Origin: a virus
IMG/VR virus record: IMGVR_UViG_3300030419_000770
Coordinates: 1-44,099 of that record
DNA length: 44,099 nucleotides
Strand: one strand, 5' to 3'
Shown here: positions 8,917 to 16,796 of the stretch, piece after piece
How positions within the stretch are numbered: position 1 is the stretch's first letter
How the letters are laid out: the number at the start of each line of letters is the position of its first letter
Translations under genes and position numbers: made by a program
Notes under the pieces: generated by a model
Databases searched by the model: none
What the model saw: the letters and a program-made list of their open reading frames with translations, nothing else
What the model was told of the DNA's origin: nothing

Positions 8917-9779
8917 TGGCTTCTATTAGGAAGAAACTCGAAGAAAACGTAAACAACAGTAAAAACACTCGAATGGATATTGCTAGTGGAAATATGCTAG
9001 GAAACTGGCGACCTGACGAGATCACCCACATGACTCGTTACGATAAGATTTCCTCGCTCTGTATCGAAGAAGCGAAGAAATTAGGCAGACCTATCAACAC
9101 GCTAGAGGCAGGATGTGGAGAGATATGGGTTCTTAGAAATCTGTACAAAGCCTACACCGTTAAGAAGTCTGACATCATCGCCTCTTATCGAGGAGTCGAT
9201 ATAGACCCTGCGTGTCTCAACGAGAAACAAGGGTACAGCAGCCCGACAGGACTAGTAGAAGATTCTACTTGGTTTAAGAACTTCAACGGGCAGATCGATA
9301 TCCAAGACCTTACCGTTAACCCTGTATTCGATTTACCTGATAACTCTATTGATTTCTTCTGGACGACAGAAGTTATTGAACACATGAACCGAGAGTTCAT
9401 TCAAGCGTGGCTTGATGATGCTAACCGTGTTTTGAGACCAGGAGGTTTGATTTACGTCTCTACACCTAACCACGACGGCTCCAACGATAAGTTGCCTGAA
9501 GACCACATATACGAATGGGGGTTCGAAGAACTCAAGAAAGAGTTGACCCGATATACTCGAGGATGGTTTTTACAATCTGTAGTTGGTACGTTCGCTCAGA
9601 TGCCTAAACTAAAAGCAGCTATGCATAAAGACAACGAAGACGGTGAGTGGCGGTTGATGGAAGACCAGTTCGAGTTATTACAAGAACGCTACGGTAAACA
9701 GTTTCTTAGAGTAGTAGCCGCGACGTACTTCCCAGAAGTATCTAACAACTGTGCATGGATATTAAGAAAGAAACCATGA
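8916..9779 (+). CDS. Class I SAM-dependent methyltransferase
   Basis: I choose ATG 8916 (TAATG overlap with the previous stop, GGTGGAG 8 nt upstream); an in-frame ATG at 8901 is possible. The product of 287 residues has the Rossmann SAM site LEAGCGEIW at about 63-71, an acidic GVDID strand end at about 93-97, DNSIDFFWTTEVIEHM as motif post-I/IV region, and RVLRPGGLIYVSTPN as motif VI. This is the Methyltransf_11/UbiE-like type that methylates small molecules or modified groups; there is no DNA-methylase catalytic motif (no DPPY or PC). Its neighbour is a thymine-hypermodification enzyme, so methylation of a modified base precursor is possible but unproven. Confidence 0.85.
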   Translation: MASIRKKLEENVNNSKNTRMDIASGNMLGNWRPDEITHMTRYDKISSLCIEEAKKLGRPINTLEAGCGEIWVLRNLYKAYTVKKSDIIASYRGVDIDPACLNEKQGYSSPTGLVEDSTWFKNFNGQIDIQDLTVNPVFDLPDNSIDFFWTTEVIEHMNREFIQAWLDDANRVLRPGGLIYVSTPNHDGSNDKLPEDHIYEWGFEELKKELTRYTRGWFLQSVVGTFAQMPKLKAAMHKDNEDGEWRLMEDQFELLQERYGKQFLRVVAATYFPEVSNNCAWILRKKP

Positions 9780-10726
9780 GCCAGATGCCTTTTATTTCAG
9801 AAGAGCTTGTTCTCTATCTGTATTGGATAGAAGAACGAGAGCGGATTAGACGAAAGAAAGAAGATGCTGAAGCTGACCCGCCTTGGACTGAAGATGAGAT
9901 TTTCAAGAAGTTCAAGTTCTGTCAAGTCTTTCGAGAAGACGATAGAACAACTCGTTGGTTCGCTGCTCATATACGCAGACCGTTATCTGCTGAACCTGAA
10001 GTAGCGATGGCAACGATCATCTTTAGATTTTTCAACTTGATTGAGACAGGAAGAACGCTGTTAGACCACAATCTACATCTCGAGTGGGATAGAGAGAAAG
10101 CTATCGAAGAGATCAGTAAACAACCTAAATGGGTAACAGGAGCTTATATCGTTAAGACTCCTAATCGCATGAACAAGGTCAAAGGTGTTGCTGAATGTGT
10201 TTCTCATATCTGGTCTAAACGTGAACAGCTACTTGCTGCGCTAGAGAGAATGACCACCCTTGAAGAGGCGTGGTCTTTTCTCATGCAGTACCCGTATATC
10301 GGTCCTTTCGTTTCGTACGAAATTGTAACTGACTTACGACACACCTATCTGTTAAACGAAGCAACAGATATCCGTACTTGGGGTAATCCAGGACCAGGAG
10401 CCATGAGAGGATTGAACAGACTAACAGGTAGACCACTAGACTTTACTCGTAAAACACACGACTGGCATACAGAGATGCGAATCCTGTACGACATTTGTCA
10501 AGAAGAACTAACAGTTCCTGGAATGACCACAGATAGTCCGTACTACCGAATGCCGTTTGAAATGCGAGAGGTAGAGGGAGGATTGTGCGAGTTCGATAAG
10601 TACTCTCGAATATATAAAGGAGAAGGCCGTACACGAAGCGTGTATGACTACTCTAATAGGGAAATGCCACTAATAGAAGATTTACATAAAGGAGAAAGCA
10701 AATGGGTAAACTCAAACAACACGTGA
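9776..10726 (+). CDS. Hypermodified-thymine enzyme (aGPT-pyrophosphorylase/5-hmdU modification superfamily)
   Basis: Start chosen at ATG 9776 (ATGA overlap with the previous stop; 9755 and 9785 are alternatives), giving 316 residues. Features match the alpha-glutamyl/putrescinyl-thymine pyrophosphorylase superfamily of phage base-modification systems: YWIEERERIRRKK near residues 16-28, FCQVFREDDRTTRW at about 48-61, WVTGAYIV near 119, VTDLRHT at 184-190, the signature GNPGPGAMRGLNRL at 203-216, and CEFDKYSRIYKGEGRTRSVY at 271-290. Relatives include amino acid:DNA transferases and the helical domain of 5-hydroxymethyluracil DNA kinases. No P-loop kinase domain is fused here. I cannot assign the clade. 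Its operon also encodes a thymidylate-synthase-family enzyme, so the phage probably carries a derivative of 5-hmdU in its DNA. Confidence 0.8.
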   Translation: MSQMPFISEELVLYLYWIEERERIRRKKEDAEADPPWTEDEIFKKFKFCQVFREDDRTTRWFAAHIRRPLSAEPEVAMATIIFRFFNLIETGRTLLDHNLHLEWDREKAIEEISKQPKWVTGAYIVKTPNRMNKVKGVAECVSHIWSKREQLLAALERMTTLEEAWSFLMQYPYIGPFVSYEIVTDLRHTYLLNEATDIRTWGNPGPGAMRGLNRLTGRPLDFTRKTHDWHTEMRILYDICQEELTVPGMTTDSPYYRMPFEMREVEGGLCEFDKYSRIYKGEGRTRSVYDYSNREMPLIEDLHKGESKWVNSNNT

Positions 10727-10938
10727 TGGAAGGGGAAGAAAGCTACGCTGAAAAAGTGATGTTTTATTACGGTAACTTCCTAGTTGGATGTATGGAAGAT
10801 AGGACGATGCCTAACACGTGGCAGGACGCTATCAACGCGATACATTGGTCTATGTATTTCGAAGGGAAAGAGATTAGTCGATTGCAGATCGAATATATTC
10901 TTAAAGAGAACACGGAGAGTTTATATGAAGACGATTAG
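10702..10938 (+). CDS. Small phage protein between modification genes, unknown
   Basis: A 78-residue protein with AAAGGAGAAAGC before the ATG, overlapping the upstream gene by 25 nt and the thymidylate-synthase-like gene by 14 nt. It looks all-helical and acidic (EGEESYAEKVMFYYGNFLVG, then NTWQDAINAIHWSMYF). No known domain. The tight overlaps on both sides suggest it is co-produced with the base-modification enzymes. Confidence 0.75.
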   Translation: MGKLKQHVMEGEESYAEKVMFYYGNFLVGCMEDRTMPNTWQDAINAIHWSMYFEGKEISRLQIEYILKENTESLYEDD

Positions 10939-11992
10939 AGCTAGGAACGTGGATGAAGCTCTTTATTTAGGAGTGGACTTTTTTCGAGGCCCAGAAGGGG
11001 TCAACTACAGAAAGCAAGAAAGTAGAAATGGAATGACAAGAGAAGCCCTTGGACCAGTAGTCACTCACTTCACGAGACCTTGGGAACGTGTTTCATTTCA
11101 GAAAGAACGCGATGCAAATCCTTTCTTTCATTTGTACGAAGCTATCTGGATGTTAGCAGGATCTAAAGAACTAAAGAAGCTGACTTATTTCAACGCAGGC
11201 ATGGCTAACTTTTCAGACGATGGGGTGACGTTAAACGGTGCTTATGGGTATAGATGGACTAAGACCTTTATGTGGAATCAGATCGACATAATTATAAAAA
11301 TGCTAAAAGAAGACCCAGACTCTAGGCGTTGTGTATTACAAATGTGGGACGGTGTGCACGACTTGAACAGTTCGAGTATCGACATACCCTGTAACACAAA
11401 CATCTATTTCAAAATCCGAGATGGAAAATTACAGATGACAGTCTGTAATCGGTCGAACGATATGATTTGGGGAGCTTACGGAGCCAACGCAGTCCATATG
11501 TCAATACTAATGGAATACGTTGCCGTTGCAGTAAACGCCCCGATGGGTTCGTACTACCAGATCAGCGATAGTTTTCACATCTATGAAAATGAACAATGGG
11601 ACAAGATAAAGGATTTATCAGGTAGAGGATTCGGCTCTTGGTTTTCTTCCACTTACCCTTCACCTCACTATCCCTTGGTCTCAGACCCAGCCACATTTAC
11701 CGATGAGTGCATGAAGTTTATACAGACTACTCCTCCTACTCGACGGTCTGGAAACCCAGAAGAAGTGGATGCGTTCTCACCGTCGTTTACTACGGAAACC
11801 TATAACAACACGTTCTTTCCTGACGTGATGATACCGATGGTTTCAGCATTTAGAAGCCACAAAGAAAGAAACTACAAGGAGGCTTATGACTTTCTTAAAG
11901 AAATTAAAGCACTGGATTGGCAAGAAGCCGCATTCCATTGGATTAAACGAAGACAACTTAATTGGGAGAAGAAACATGGGACTGGATCCTAA
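10925..11992 (+). CDS. Thymidylate synthase family enzyme (dTMP synthase or dUMP hydroxymethylase)
   Basis: Start ATG 10925 (GGAGAG upstream) removes an out-of-place N-terminal extension and gives 355 residues, longer than E. coli ThyA (264). The catalytic Cys is C156 in IDIPCNTNIYF; 20 residues on is R176 in CNRSND with D179, the same spacing as E. coli C146, R166 and D169. The dUMP-contacting His and Tyr appear as FHIY. The Asn that selects uracil over cytosine (E. coli N177) is present one residue later as N188 (GAYGANAVH), favouring dUMP. The NPFFHLYEAIWMLAG and FSDDGVTLNGAYGYRW blocks are typical of phage relatives. Beside an aGPT-superfamily gene it may make 5-hydroxymethyl-dUMP rather than dTMP; sequence alone does not decide. 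Confidence 0.88.
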   Translation: MKTIRARNVDEALYLGVDFFRGPEGVNYRKQESRNGMTREALGPVVTHFTRPWERVSFQKERDANPFFHLYEAIWMLAGSKELKKLTYFNAGMANFSDDGVTLNGAYGYRWTKTFMWNQIDIIIKMLKEDPDSRRCVLQMWDGVHDLNSSSIDIPCNTNIYFKIRDGKLQMTVCNRSNDMIWGAYGANAVHMSILMEYVAVAVNAPMGSYYQISDSFHIYENEQWDKIKDLSGRGFGSWFSSTYPSPHYPLVSDPATFTDECMKFIQTTPPTRRSGNPEEVDAFSPSFTTETYNNTFFPDVMIPMVSAFRSHKERNYKEAYDFLKEIKALDWQEAAFHWIKRRQLNWEKKHGTGS

Positions 11993-12326
11993 GTGGCAGG
12001 ATGTTAAGTCTATTGCGCAGGAAGATATACACAGCCTGATTGAGTCTGAGAAGTCGTACGGAGACTCTTGGAGAAGACGCGGCGGCACTGGGGCGTTTAT
12101 GATGTTAGCTCGTAAGTTCGACCGTATCGAACAACAGAGTAAAGACTGTAACTACGATATTTTCGAAGCGGGAGACAAGTACAACGGCGAGGACGGCCTA
12201 CTAGACGATATAGGGGATCTTAGACGATACCTCTTACTAGTAGAGCATCACATCAGATACGGCTCTAACGAGCTTATAGAGGAAAAGGTAAGGGATGTCG
12301 AGACAGATACCGTTGATTCAGCCTGA
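11976..12326 (+). CDS. Nmad1/DUF1599-like nucleotide-modification-associated protein
   Basis: Start ATG 11976 (GGGAGAAG upstream), 116 residues. A helical protein with SEKSYGDSWRRRGG, FMMLARKFDRIEQQ and DGLLDDIGDLRRYLLLVEHH. The YGDSW motif, a following Arg-rich helix and a closing acidic helix resemble DUF1599 (nucleotide modification associated domain 1), described in phage base-modification operons and related to MazG-like all-alpha folds. It overlaps the thymidylate-synthase-like gene by 17 nt and the polymerase by 32 nt, which fits a job in nucleotide metabolism. Family placement is by motif memory, not by a search. Confidence 0.65.
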   Translation: MGLDPKWQDVKSIAQEDIHSLIESEKSYGDSWRRRGGTGAFMMLARKFDRIEQQSKDCNYDIFEAGDKYNGEDGLLDDIGDLRRYLLLVEHHIRYGSNELIEEKVRDVETDTVDSA

Positions 12327-14154
12327 GAGCGAGTGGGCAGCTCCTGAGATACTACCCTCGTTTGCACCTACTGAAACGATTGCGGTAGACCTTGAGACAT
12401 ATGATCCTGATCTATCGAAAACAGGACCAGGATGGGCTACGGGAAAAGGACACACGGTAGGTATTGCACTAGCCACTGAAACGTGGTCTGGTTATCTTCC
12501 CATACGACACGAGGGCGGTGGTAATTTAGAAGAAGAACTTGTCCTACGTTGGCTCAAGAACACTCTTGAAAACCATAAAGGCACACTCGTTTTCCACAAT
12601 GCACTTTACGATGTAGGCTGGCTCAAGCGAGAAGGGATCGACATAAAGTGTTCTATCAGAGACACGATGTTTGCGGCTCCTTTGCTAGACGAGAACAGAA
12701 GATCCTACTCGCTAAACAATCTAGGAAAAGATTACTGCGGAGAAGAGAAAGATGAGTCATTATTACATGATGCGGCAACCGCTTGGGGGGTAAGCACTAA
12801 GGGAGGACTCTACGCACTTCCCGCCAAGTATGTTGCACCTTACGCAGAGCAGGACGCTGTCCTGACTTTAAAACTCTGGGCTATCTTCAGCAAGCTGATT
12901 GCCTCGGAGGGCTTACAAAAAATCTACGACCTAGAGTGCGATCTCATTCCTCTGTTAATCGAAATGCGATGGAGAGGAGTGAGGATCGACCTCGACCGAG
13001 CACATCAGGTATCAGAAGAACTATCGAAAAAAGAGCAGCAGCTTCTAGTTGAGTTTAAGAGAAAGTTTGGTTCCAGTGTTGAGATCTGGTCTAACGCCTC
13101 GATACAAAAAGCCTTCGATAACAATGACATATGGTATCCACACACAGAAAAAGGGATGCCTAGTTTCCAAGCTAATTGGCTCGAGAATCACGACCACGAA
13201 CTACCGAAGATGCTGGTCGCTGCTCGAAAGCTAAACAAAGCTCGGACTACGTTTATCGACGGAATGATTTTAGAACATTGTTCAGACGGTAGGATTCATG
13301 CTGAAGCCCATCCGCTGCGCAACGATGAAGGAGGAACGGTCACAGGTAGATTTAGTTACTCGAATCCAAACCTACAGCAAGTTCCTGCTAGAGATCCTGA
13401 GATCGGTAAGATGATTCGATCGCTGTTTATTCCTGAAGAAGGAGCACATTGGGGAGTGTTCGATTACTCTCAGCAAGAACCTAGAATCACGGTGCACTAC
13501 TCATCATTGCTCGGACTTACAGGAGCAGAGGAGGCAGTAGAAGCCTACTCCAGCCAAGATGCAGACTTTCATCAGATCGTAGCAGATATGGCTGACATAC
13601 CTAGAAAGCAAGCTAAGAATATCAATCTCGGCTTGACTTACGGAATGGGCAAAGACAAGTTAATTCGAGAACTCGGACTCGAGTCAGAAGAAGCGTTTCA
13701 GCTGTTGAACAAATATCACGATCGAGTACCTTTTATTAAAGGGATACAATCGATGTGTACTCGGATGGCAGACCAGCGAGGCTACATTACAACACTCGGC
13801 GGTCGAAAATGTCACTTCGATTTGTGGGAGCCTAGCCACGGCGAACGATCGACTCCTCTACCTCACGAAGAAGCACTCGATAAATATGGTCAGTCGATCA
13901 AACGATCGTTTACCTACAAAGCACTTAACAGATTGATCCAGGGATCAGCAGCTGACATGACGAAACTTGCAATGCGTGACTTGTGGAAAGAGGGACTTGT
14001 TCCACATCTACAAGTTCACGATGAACTCGACTACTCGGTCGAGACAGAAGAGCAAGCTCAGCTCATTATCGACAAGATGGTGAACTGTGTTGAACTAAAG
14101 GTTCCACTAGTAGTGGATTACGAAAAAGGACAAACATGGGGCGAAGCAGAATGA
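12295..14154 (+). CDS. Family A DNA polymerase with 3'-5' exonuclease
   Basis: The 619-residue product has an intact proofreading domain: Exo I VDLETYD, Exo II FHNALYDVGWL, Exo III YAEQDAVLTLKLW. The polymerase domain has TGRFSYSNPNLQQVPA, motif A DYSQQEPR with catalytic D390, motif B RKQAKNINLGLTYG, and motif C QVHDELDYS with D576. In motif B the residue matching E. coli Phe762 (T7 Tyr526) is Leu445; Leu at this site is known from many marine phage polymerases and is linked to altered speed, fidelity and ddNTP discrimination. There is no 5' nuclease domain, as usual for phage enzymes. The start at 12295 lies inside the previous gene, with GAGGAAAAGG upstream. It is the replicative enzyme of operon B. 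Confidence 0.95.
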   Translation: MSRQIPLIQPESEWAAPEILPSFAPTETIAVDLETYDPDLSKTGPGWATGKGHTVGIALATETWSGYLPIRHEGGGNLEEELVLRWLKNTLENHKGTLVFHNALYDVGWLKREGIDIKCSIRDTMFAAPLLDENRRSYSLNNLGKDYCGEEKDESLLHDAATAWGVSTKGGLYALPAKYVAPYAEQDAVLTLKLWAIFSKLIASEGLQKIYDLECDLIPLLIEMRWRGVRIDLDRAHQVSEELSKKEQQLLVEFKRKFGSSVEIWSNASIQKAFDNNDIWYPHTEKGMPSFQANWLENHDHELPKMLVAARKLNKARTTFIDGMILEHCSDGRIHAEAHPLRNDEGGTVTGRFSYSNPNLQQVPARDPEIGKMIRSLFIPEEGAHWGVFDYSQQEPRITVHYSSLLGLTGAEEAVEAYSSQDADFHQIVADMADIPRKQAKNINLGLTYGMGKDKLIRELGLESEEAFQLLNKYHDRVPFIKGIQSMCTRMADQRGYITTLGGRKCHFDLWEPSHGERSTPLPHEEALDKYGQSIKRSFTYKALNRLIQGSAADMTKLAMRDLWKEGLVPHLQVHDELDYSVETEEQAQLIIDKMVNCVELKVPLVVDYEKGQTWGEAE

Positions 14155-14357
14155 GGATACAGAGTCTTACTCAGGAGAAAATATCTAAATTTGAAAAAAG
14201 GAATCTTGAAATCTTTCGATTATACTCAGAGGAGGAAAAGACTCTGGAAGAGATCGGAAAAGATTACGGCTTGACTAAACAGCGAGTCTGGCAAATCGTA
14301 CAGCGTTGTTCAGATGGTCAGGGAGATTATTATGCACAGCATCGACAGGAGAACTAA
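14151..14357 (+). CDS. Small sigma-70 region 4-like helix-turn-helix protein
   Basis: I favour ATG 14151 (ATGA overlap with the polymerase stop), giving 68 residues; ATG 14136 is an alternative. Residues about 31-50, TLEEIGKDYGLTKQRVWQIV, match the -35-recognition helix-turn-helix of sigma region 4.2 (E. coli RpoD: TLEEVGKQFDVTRERIRQIE). Regions 1 to 3 are absent, so it cannot act as a complete sigma factor. It may bind DNA alone or bind RNA polymerase and alter -35 recognition. The repeated promoter family of this phage with a TTTACT -35 box is an obvious candidate target (inference). Confidence 0.75.
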   Translation: MRIQSLTQEKISKFEKRNLEIFRLYSEEEKTLEEIGKDYGLTKQRVWQIVQRCSDGQGDYYAQHRQEN

Positions 14358-14746
14358 TGCCACAAGAAGCATCGCTCTGGAAGCTACTGAAAGCTAACCT
14401 TCCCAAAGAAGCCCATGTTCAAAGGATCGAGACTGGAGGGACTGCTCGAGGAGTGCCTGATGTCAATGTCTGCTATGCAGGGAAAGAAGTCTGGATCGAA
14501 CTGAAATCAATCAAAGGAAATAAACTAACTCTGACTGAGTTTCAGATTGTCTGGATGCATAACAGAAACATGAGCGGAGGGAACTGTTTCATCCTAGTGA
14601 AAAAAGACAAAGAGCTACGAGCGTTTGACATTTCCGAGTATGAACTAGAAGAGTTTTTAGAGGGAAAAGTGAATTGGAACAGTGACTTACACGTTAGTCT
14701 TAGCCCTCCTTACGAATGGGAGAAGCTGTTTAAATTCATTTTTTAG
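14357..14746 (+). CDS. VRR-NUC family nuclease
   Basis: The start ATG 14357 overlaps the previous stop as TAATG with AGGAGA upstream; this gives 129 residues. The PD-(D/E)XK core is clear: GVPDVNVCY with Asp35, then KEVWIELKS with Glu48 and Lys50, followed by FQIVWMHNRNMSGGNCFILV. Stand-alone VRR-NUC proteins are common in phages next to polymerase and helicase genes and cleave branched or structured DNA in the families studied. It is the last gene of operon B; its TAG stop (14744-14746) lies inside promoter C. Confidence 0.85.
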   Translation: MPQEASLWKLLKANLPKEAHVQRIETGGTARGVPDVNVCYAGKEVWIELKSIKGNKLTLTEFQIVWMHNRNMSGGNCFILVKKDKELRAFDISEYELEEFLEGKVNWNSDLHVSLSPPYEWEKLFKFIF

Positions 14747-14802
14747 TGCTTTACTTTCTAAACGTCGGCGGTTAAGGTATAAAAAGTAGCGCGGCATACC
14801 GC
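14743..14802 (+). promoter_or_regulatory. Promoter C with leader hairpin
   Basis: TTAGTGCTTTACTTTC starts at 14743 and contains the VRR-NUC stop TAG. TTTACT (14750-14755), 17 bp, TAAGGT (14773-14778). A GC-rich hairpin GCGG-CATA-CCGC follows at 14791-14802, in the presumed 5' leader, before TAAGGAGG and the ATG at 14841. Confidence 0.75.
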
Positions 14803-14840
14803 CTACCAAAGAAAGTAGAACTGAAATAAGGAGGCCAATT

Positions 14841-15890
14841 ATGGCAGCAGCAGTAGAAACGATGGCGTACTCAGGAGAAGTACCATGGCACCGCGAGGGT
14901 GTTGCAGTACAACCTGACCTAACGCCATATGAAATGATGGAAGCCGCAGGGCTTGACTGGACTGTTACTAAACGTAACACTTGGACGTCAGCGATTCCTA
15001 TGAATCAATACGAACCTGACGAAGATGGCAACATTGCGTTGCAACTTCTACCTAACCCTGATCGCTTTGACCTAGTACGCGACTCAGACAACTCAATACT
15101 TGGTTCGTGCGGTAGCGATTACCAACCCATACAAAACGAGCGTATCTTCGATTTCTTTCAGAAGTTTTCTAAGCACGCCGACATCACTATGGAAACGGCG
15201 GGTAGCTTAAAGAACGGCCAGAGCATATGGGGTCTTGCGCGTATTAATGACGCGTACGAACTTATCGGCGGCGATGAAATGAACAGTTTTGTATTGTTTC
15301 ATCAACCGCACCAACCAGGACATTCCATGAACATACGAGGAACGGAAGTTCGTGTTGTGTGCAACAACACATTGCAGATGGCAATGCGTAGCCAAGCACA
15401 AAACGAGTTTCGTATGTCACACCGTTCTGTATTTGACGAAGTACGAGAGGCCGAAGCTCTTAAAACGATGGGCGTTATACAAGATATGCGTACCGAGTTC
15501 AAAGATGCTGTGAAGTTTCTTTCTACCAAGAAAGCTACGGAAGGTCAGGTACTTGAGTTTGTCACTAGGGTACAGCAGCCTACATTGTACAAAGAGTACG
15601 CTGAGCAACAACGGCTCAAAGAAGAAGGCAAGAAGATTGGCGAGCCTATCCTCTTACGCGAGCAGTTTAGTAAATACGCTGAACTAACTCGACGTTCACT
15701 TGAAGAATCTCCTGGAGCGCAACTGAAATCTGCCAAGGGCACTTGGTGGGGCGCACTAAACGCGGTTACATTTATTGAAGATCACCAGCGCGGTGGCGAC
15801 AATAAAGTATACAACGCGATGTTCGGAGATGCTTCTAACCGTAAGACGAAAGCGTTGAACTTAGCTCTTGAATACGCGAGGGCAGCGTAG
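14841..15890 (+). CDS. Phage/plasmid-like DUF932 protein (TIGR03299)
   Basis: The 349-residue product matches the DUF932/TIGR03299 family: an N-terminal GEVPWHREGV, then GLDWTVTKRNTW, ILGSCGSDYQPIQNERIFDFF at about 87-107, SLKNGQSIWGLARI, a central IRGTEVRVVCNNTLQMAM, and a C-terminal TWWGALNAVTFIEDHQRG near 295-315. Members are abundant in phages and plasmids; the biochemical role is unknown. It is the first gene after promoter C with TAAGGAGG, so it is probably well expressed. The base use of this gene is slightly different from operon B (more GCG and CGT codons), consistent with high expression or separate ancestry. Confidence 0.88.
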   Translation: MAAAVETMAYSGEVPWHREGVAVQPDLTPYEMMEAAGLDWTVTKRNTWTSAIPMNQYEPDEDGNIALQLLPNPDRFDLVRDSDNSILGSCGSDYQPIQNERIFDFFQKFSKHADITMETAGSLKNGQSIWGLARINDAYELIGGDEMNSFVLFHQPHQPGHSMNIRGTEVRVVCNNTLQMAMRSQAQNEFRMSHRSVFDEVREAEALKTMGVIQDMRTEFKDAVKFLSTKKATEGQVLEFVTRVQQPTLYKEYAEQQRLKEEGKKIGEPILLREQFSKYAELTRRSLEESPGAQLKSAKGTWWGALNAVTFIEDHQRGGDNKVYNAMFGDASNRKTKALNLALEYARAA

Positions 15891-16162
15891 TGGGAAGAGT
15901 TCAGAAGTTAAAGAACGCAATCGTTGTAGACGAAGACACCATCAGCAAGGTCTGGTGGTGTCTCAACCAACTAGCAGATCCTGATCTGCTAGACAACCCA
16001 CTCTCAGAGTTTGAAGAGCTACAGAACTTTAGTCGAGACCTTTCTCGCAACGTAGCTATAAAGATGAAACTACAAGAGTGCGAACTATCCGAAGACACAG
16101 TCCGATTCTGTGACGAGCTGTCTCTCGCAGAGTTCAACCAGACAGGAGATGTGAATGAGTGA
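15890..16162 (+). CDS. Small phage protein, unknown
   Basis: A 90-residue protein starting at GTG 15890, overlapping the previous TAG stop (TAGTG), with GAGGG upstream. It looks helical (WWCLNQLADPDLLDNPL, SRDLSRNVAIKMKLQE) and acidic at the C-terminus. No known domain. It overlaps the next gene by 8 nt, as part of the 14841-16699 operon. Confidence 0.65.
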   Translation: MGRVQKLKNAIVVDEDTISKVWWCLNQLADPDLLDNPLSEFEELQNFSRDLSRNVAIKMKLQECELSEDTVRFCDELSLAEFNQTGDVNE

Positions 16163-16454
16163 CGACGACTTCGAGCTAGACTATAGCTACGATATTCCTA
16201 CAGACATCAGAGGTAAAACCCAAGTTCCTTGGGAAAAATTTGATGCTCCGAGGGAAGAGAAAGGCAAAAAAGTTTACGCTTCAAAATTTTTCATACCTGA
16301 CGACAACCCTGACGATAATGCTAAAAAGCTCAAGAATCGTCTAGACCAGTCGTTTAGAGGATTTTCTAAAAAACAAGACCCCGAATGGAAATTCACGGCG
16401 CGTGTTAAGCTCGAGAATGAAGTGAGTGGGGTTAGGATATGGAGGATCGAATGA
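16155..16454 (+). CDS. Small acidic/basic phage protein, unknown
   Basis: A 99-residue protein with AGGAG before ATG. It opens with an acidic segment (MSDDDFELDYSYDIPTD) and continues with a compact mixed alpha/beta-looking part, including VYASKFFIPDDN, a basic helix KKLKNRLDQSFRGFSK and a final FTARVKLENEVSGVRIWRIE. The DDNPDDNAKKLKNRL stretch followed by strand suggests a small folded domain. No family recognised. Confidence 0.65.
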   Translation: MSDDDFELDYSYDIPTDIRGKTQVPWEKFDAPREEKGKKVYASKFFIPDDNPDDNAKKLKNRLDQSFRGFSKKQDPEWKFTARVKLENEVSGVRIWRIE

Positions 16455-16699
16455 CCGATAATAAAGATGAAATTGACGTAATCGGCGAGCTTATGGCGAT
16501 GGCTGTAGAGCTTGGGACTACGGCAGAGCGTTTAGACCACTACTGTGAACAGTTGAAGGTTCTTGAAAAACGAACGTCAGATCTTCTGGCACTAGTAGCA
16601 GAGAATACACTTGCACCTGAGACGGGAAAGTTTTTCGACACTGGTGAACCAACAAGTGCTTACGTTAACCAAGACCCTGATCTAAAGAATAGGCACTAG
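16451..16699 (+). CDS. Small coiled-coil phage protein, unknown
   Basis: GGAGG at 16441-16445 with a 5-nt spacer points to ATG 16451, which overlaps the previous stop as ATGA; ATG 16439 lies upstream of this ribosome binding site and is less likely. The product has 82 residues with a predicted coiled coil (IGELMAMAVELGTTAERLDH, QLKVLEKRTSDLLALV) and a polar tail. It ends the operon begun by promoter C; promoter D starts 5 bp after its stop. Confidence 0.65.
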   Translation: MTDNKDEIDVIGELMAMAVELGTTAERLDHYCEQLKVLEKRTSDLLALVAENTLAPETGKFFDTGEPTSAYVNQDPDLKNRH

Positions 16700-16704
16700 T
16701 GTTC

Positions 16705-16760
16705 TTAGTGCTTTACTTTCGTAACGTCCTGCGTTACGCTAGTTGTTCCTACTTAGTAGG
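16705..16760 (+). promoter_or_regulatory. Promoter D with leader hairpin
   Basis: TTAGTGCTTTACTTTC at 16705-16720, TTTACT (16712-16717), 17 bp, TACGCT (16735-16740). The spacer holds GTAACG-TCCTG-CGTTAC, an inverted repeat special to this copy. A leader hairpin CCTAC-TTA-GTAGG follows at 16748-16760, then AAAGGAGA and ATG 16797. Confidence 0.72.
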
Positions 16761-16796
16761 CAGAAAGAAGAATGGCTAATAGAAAGGAGAACCATT

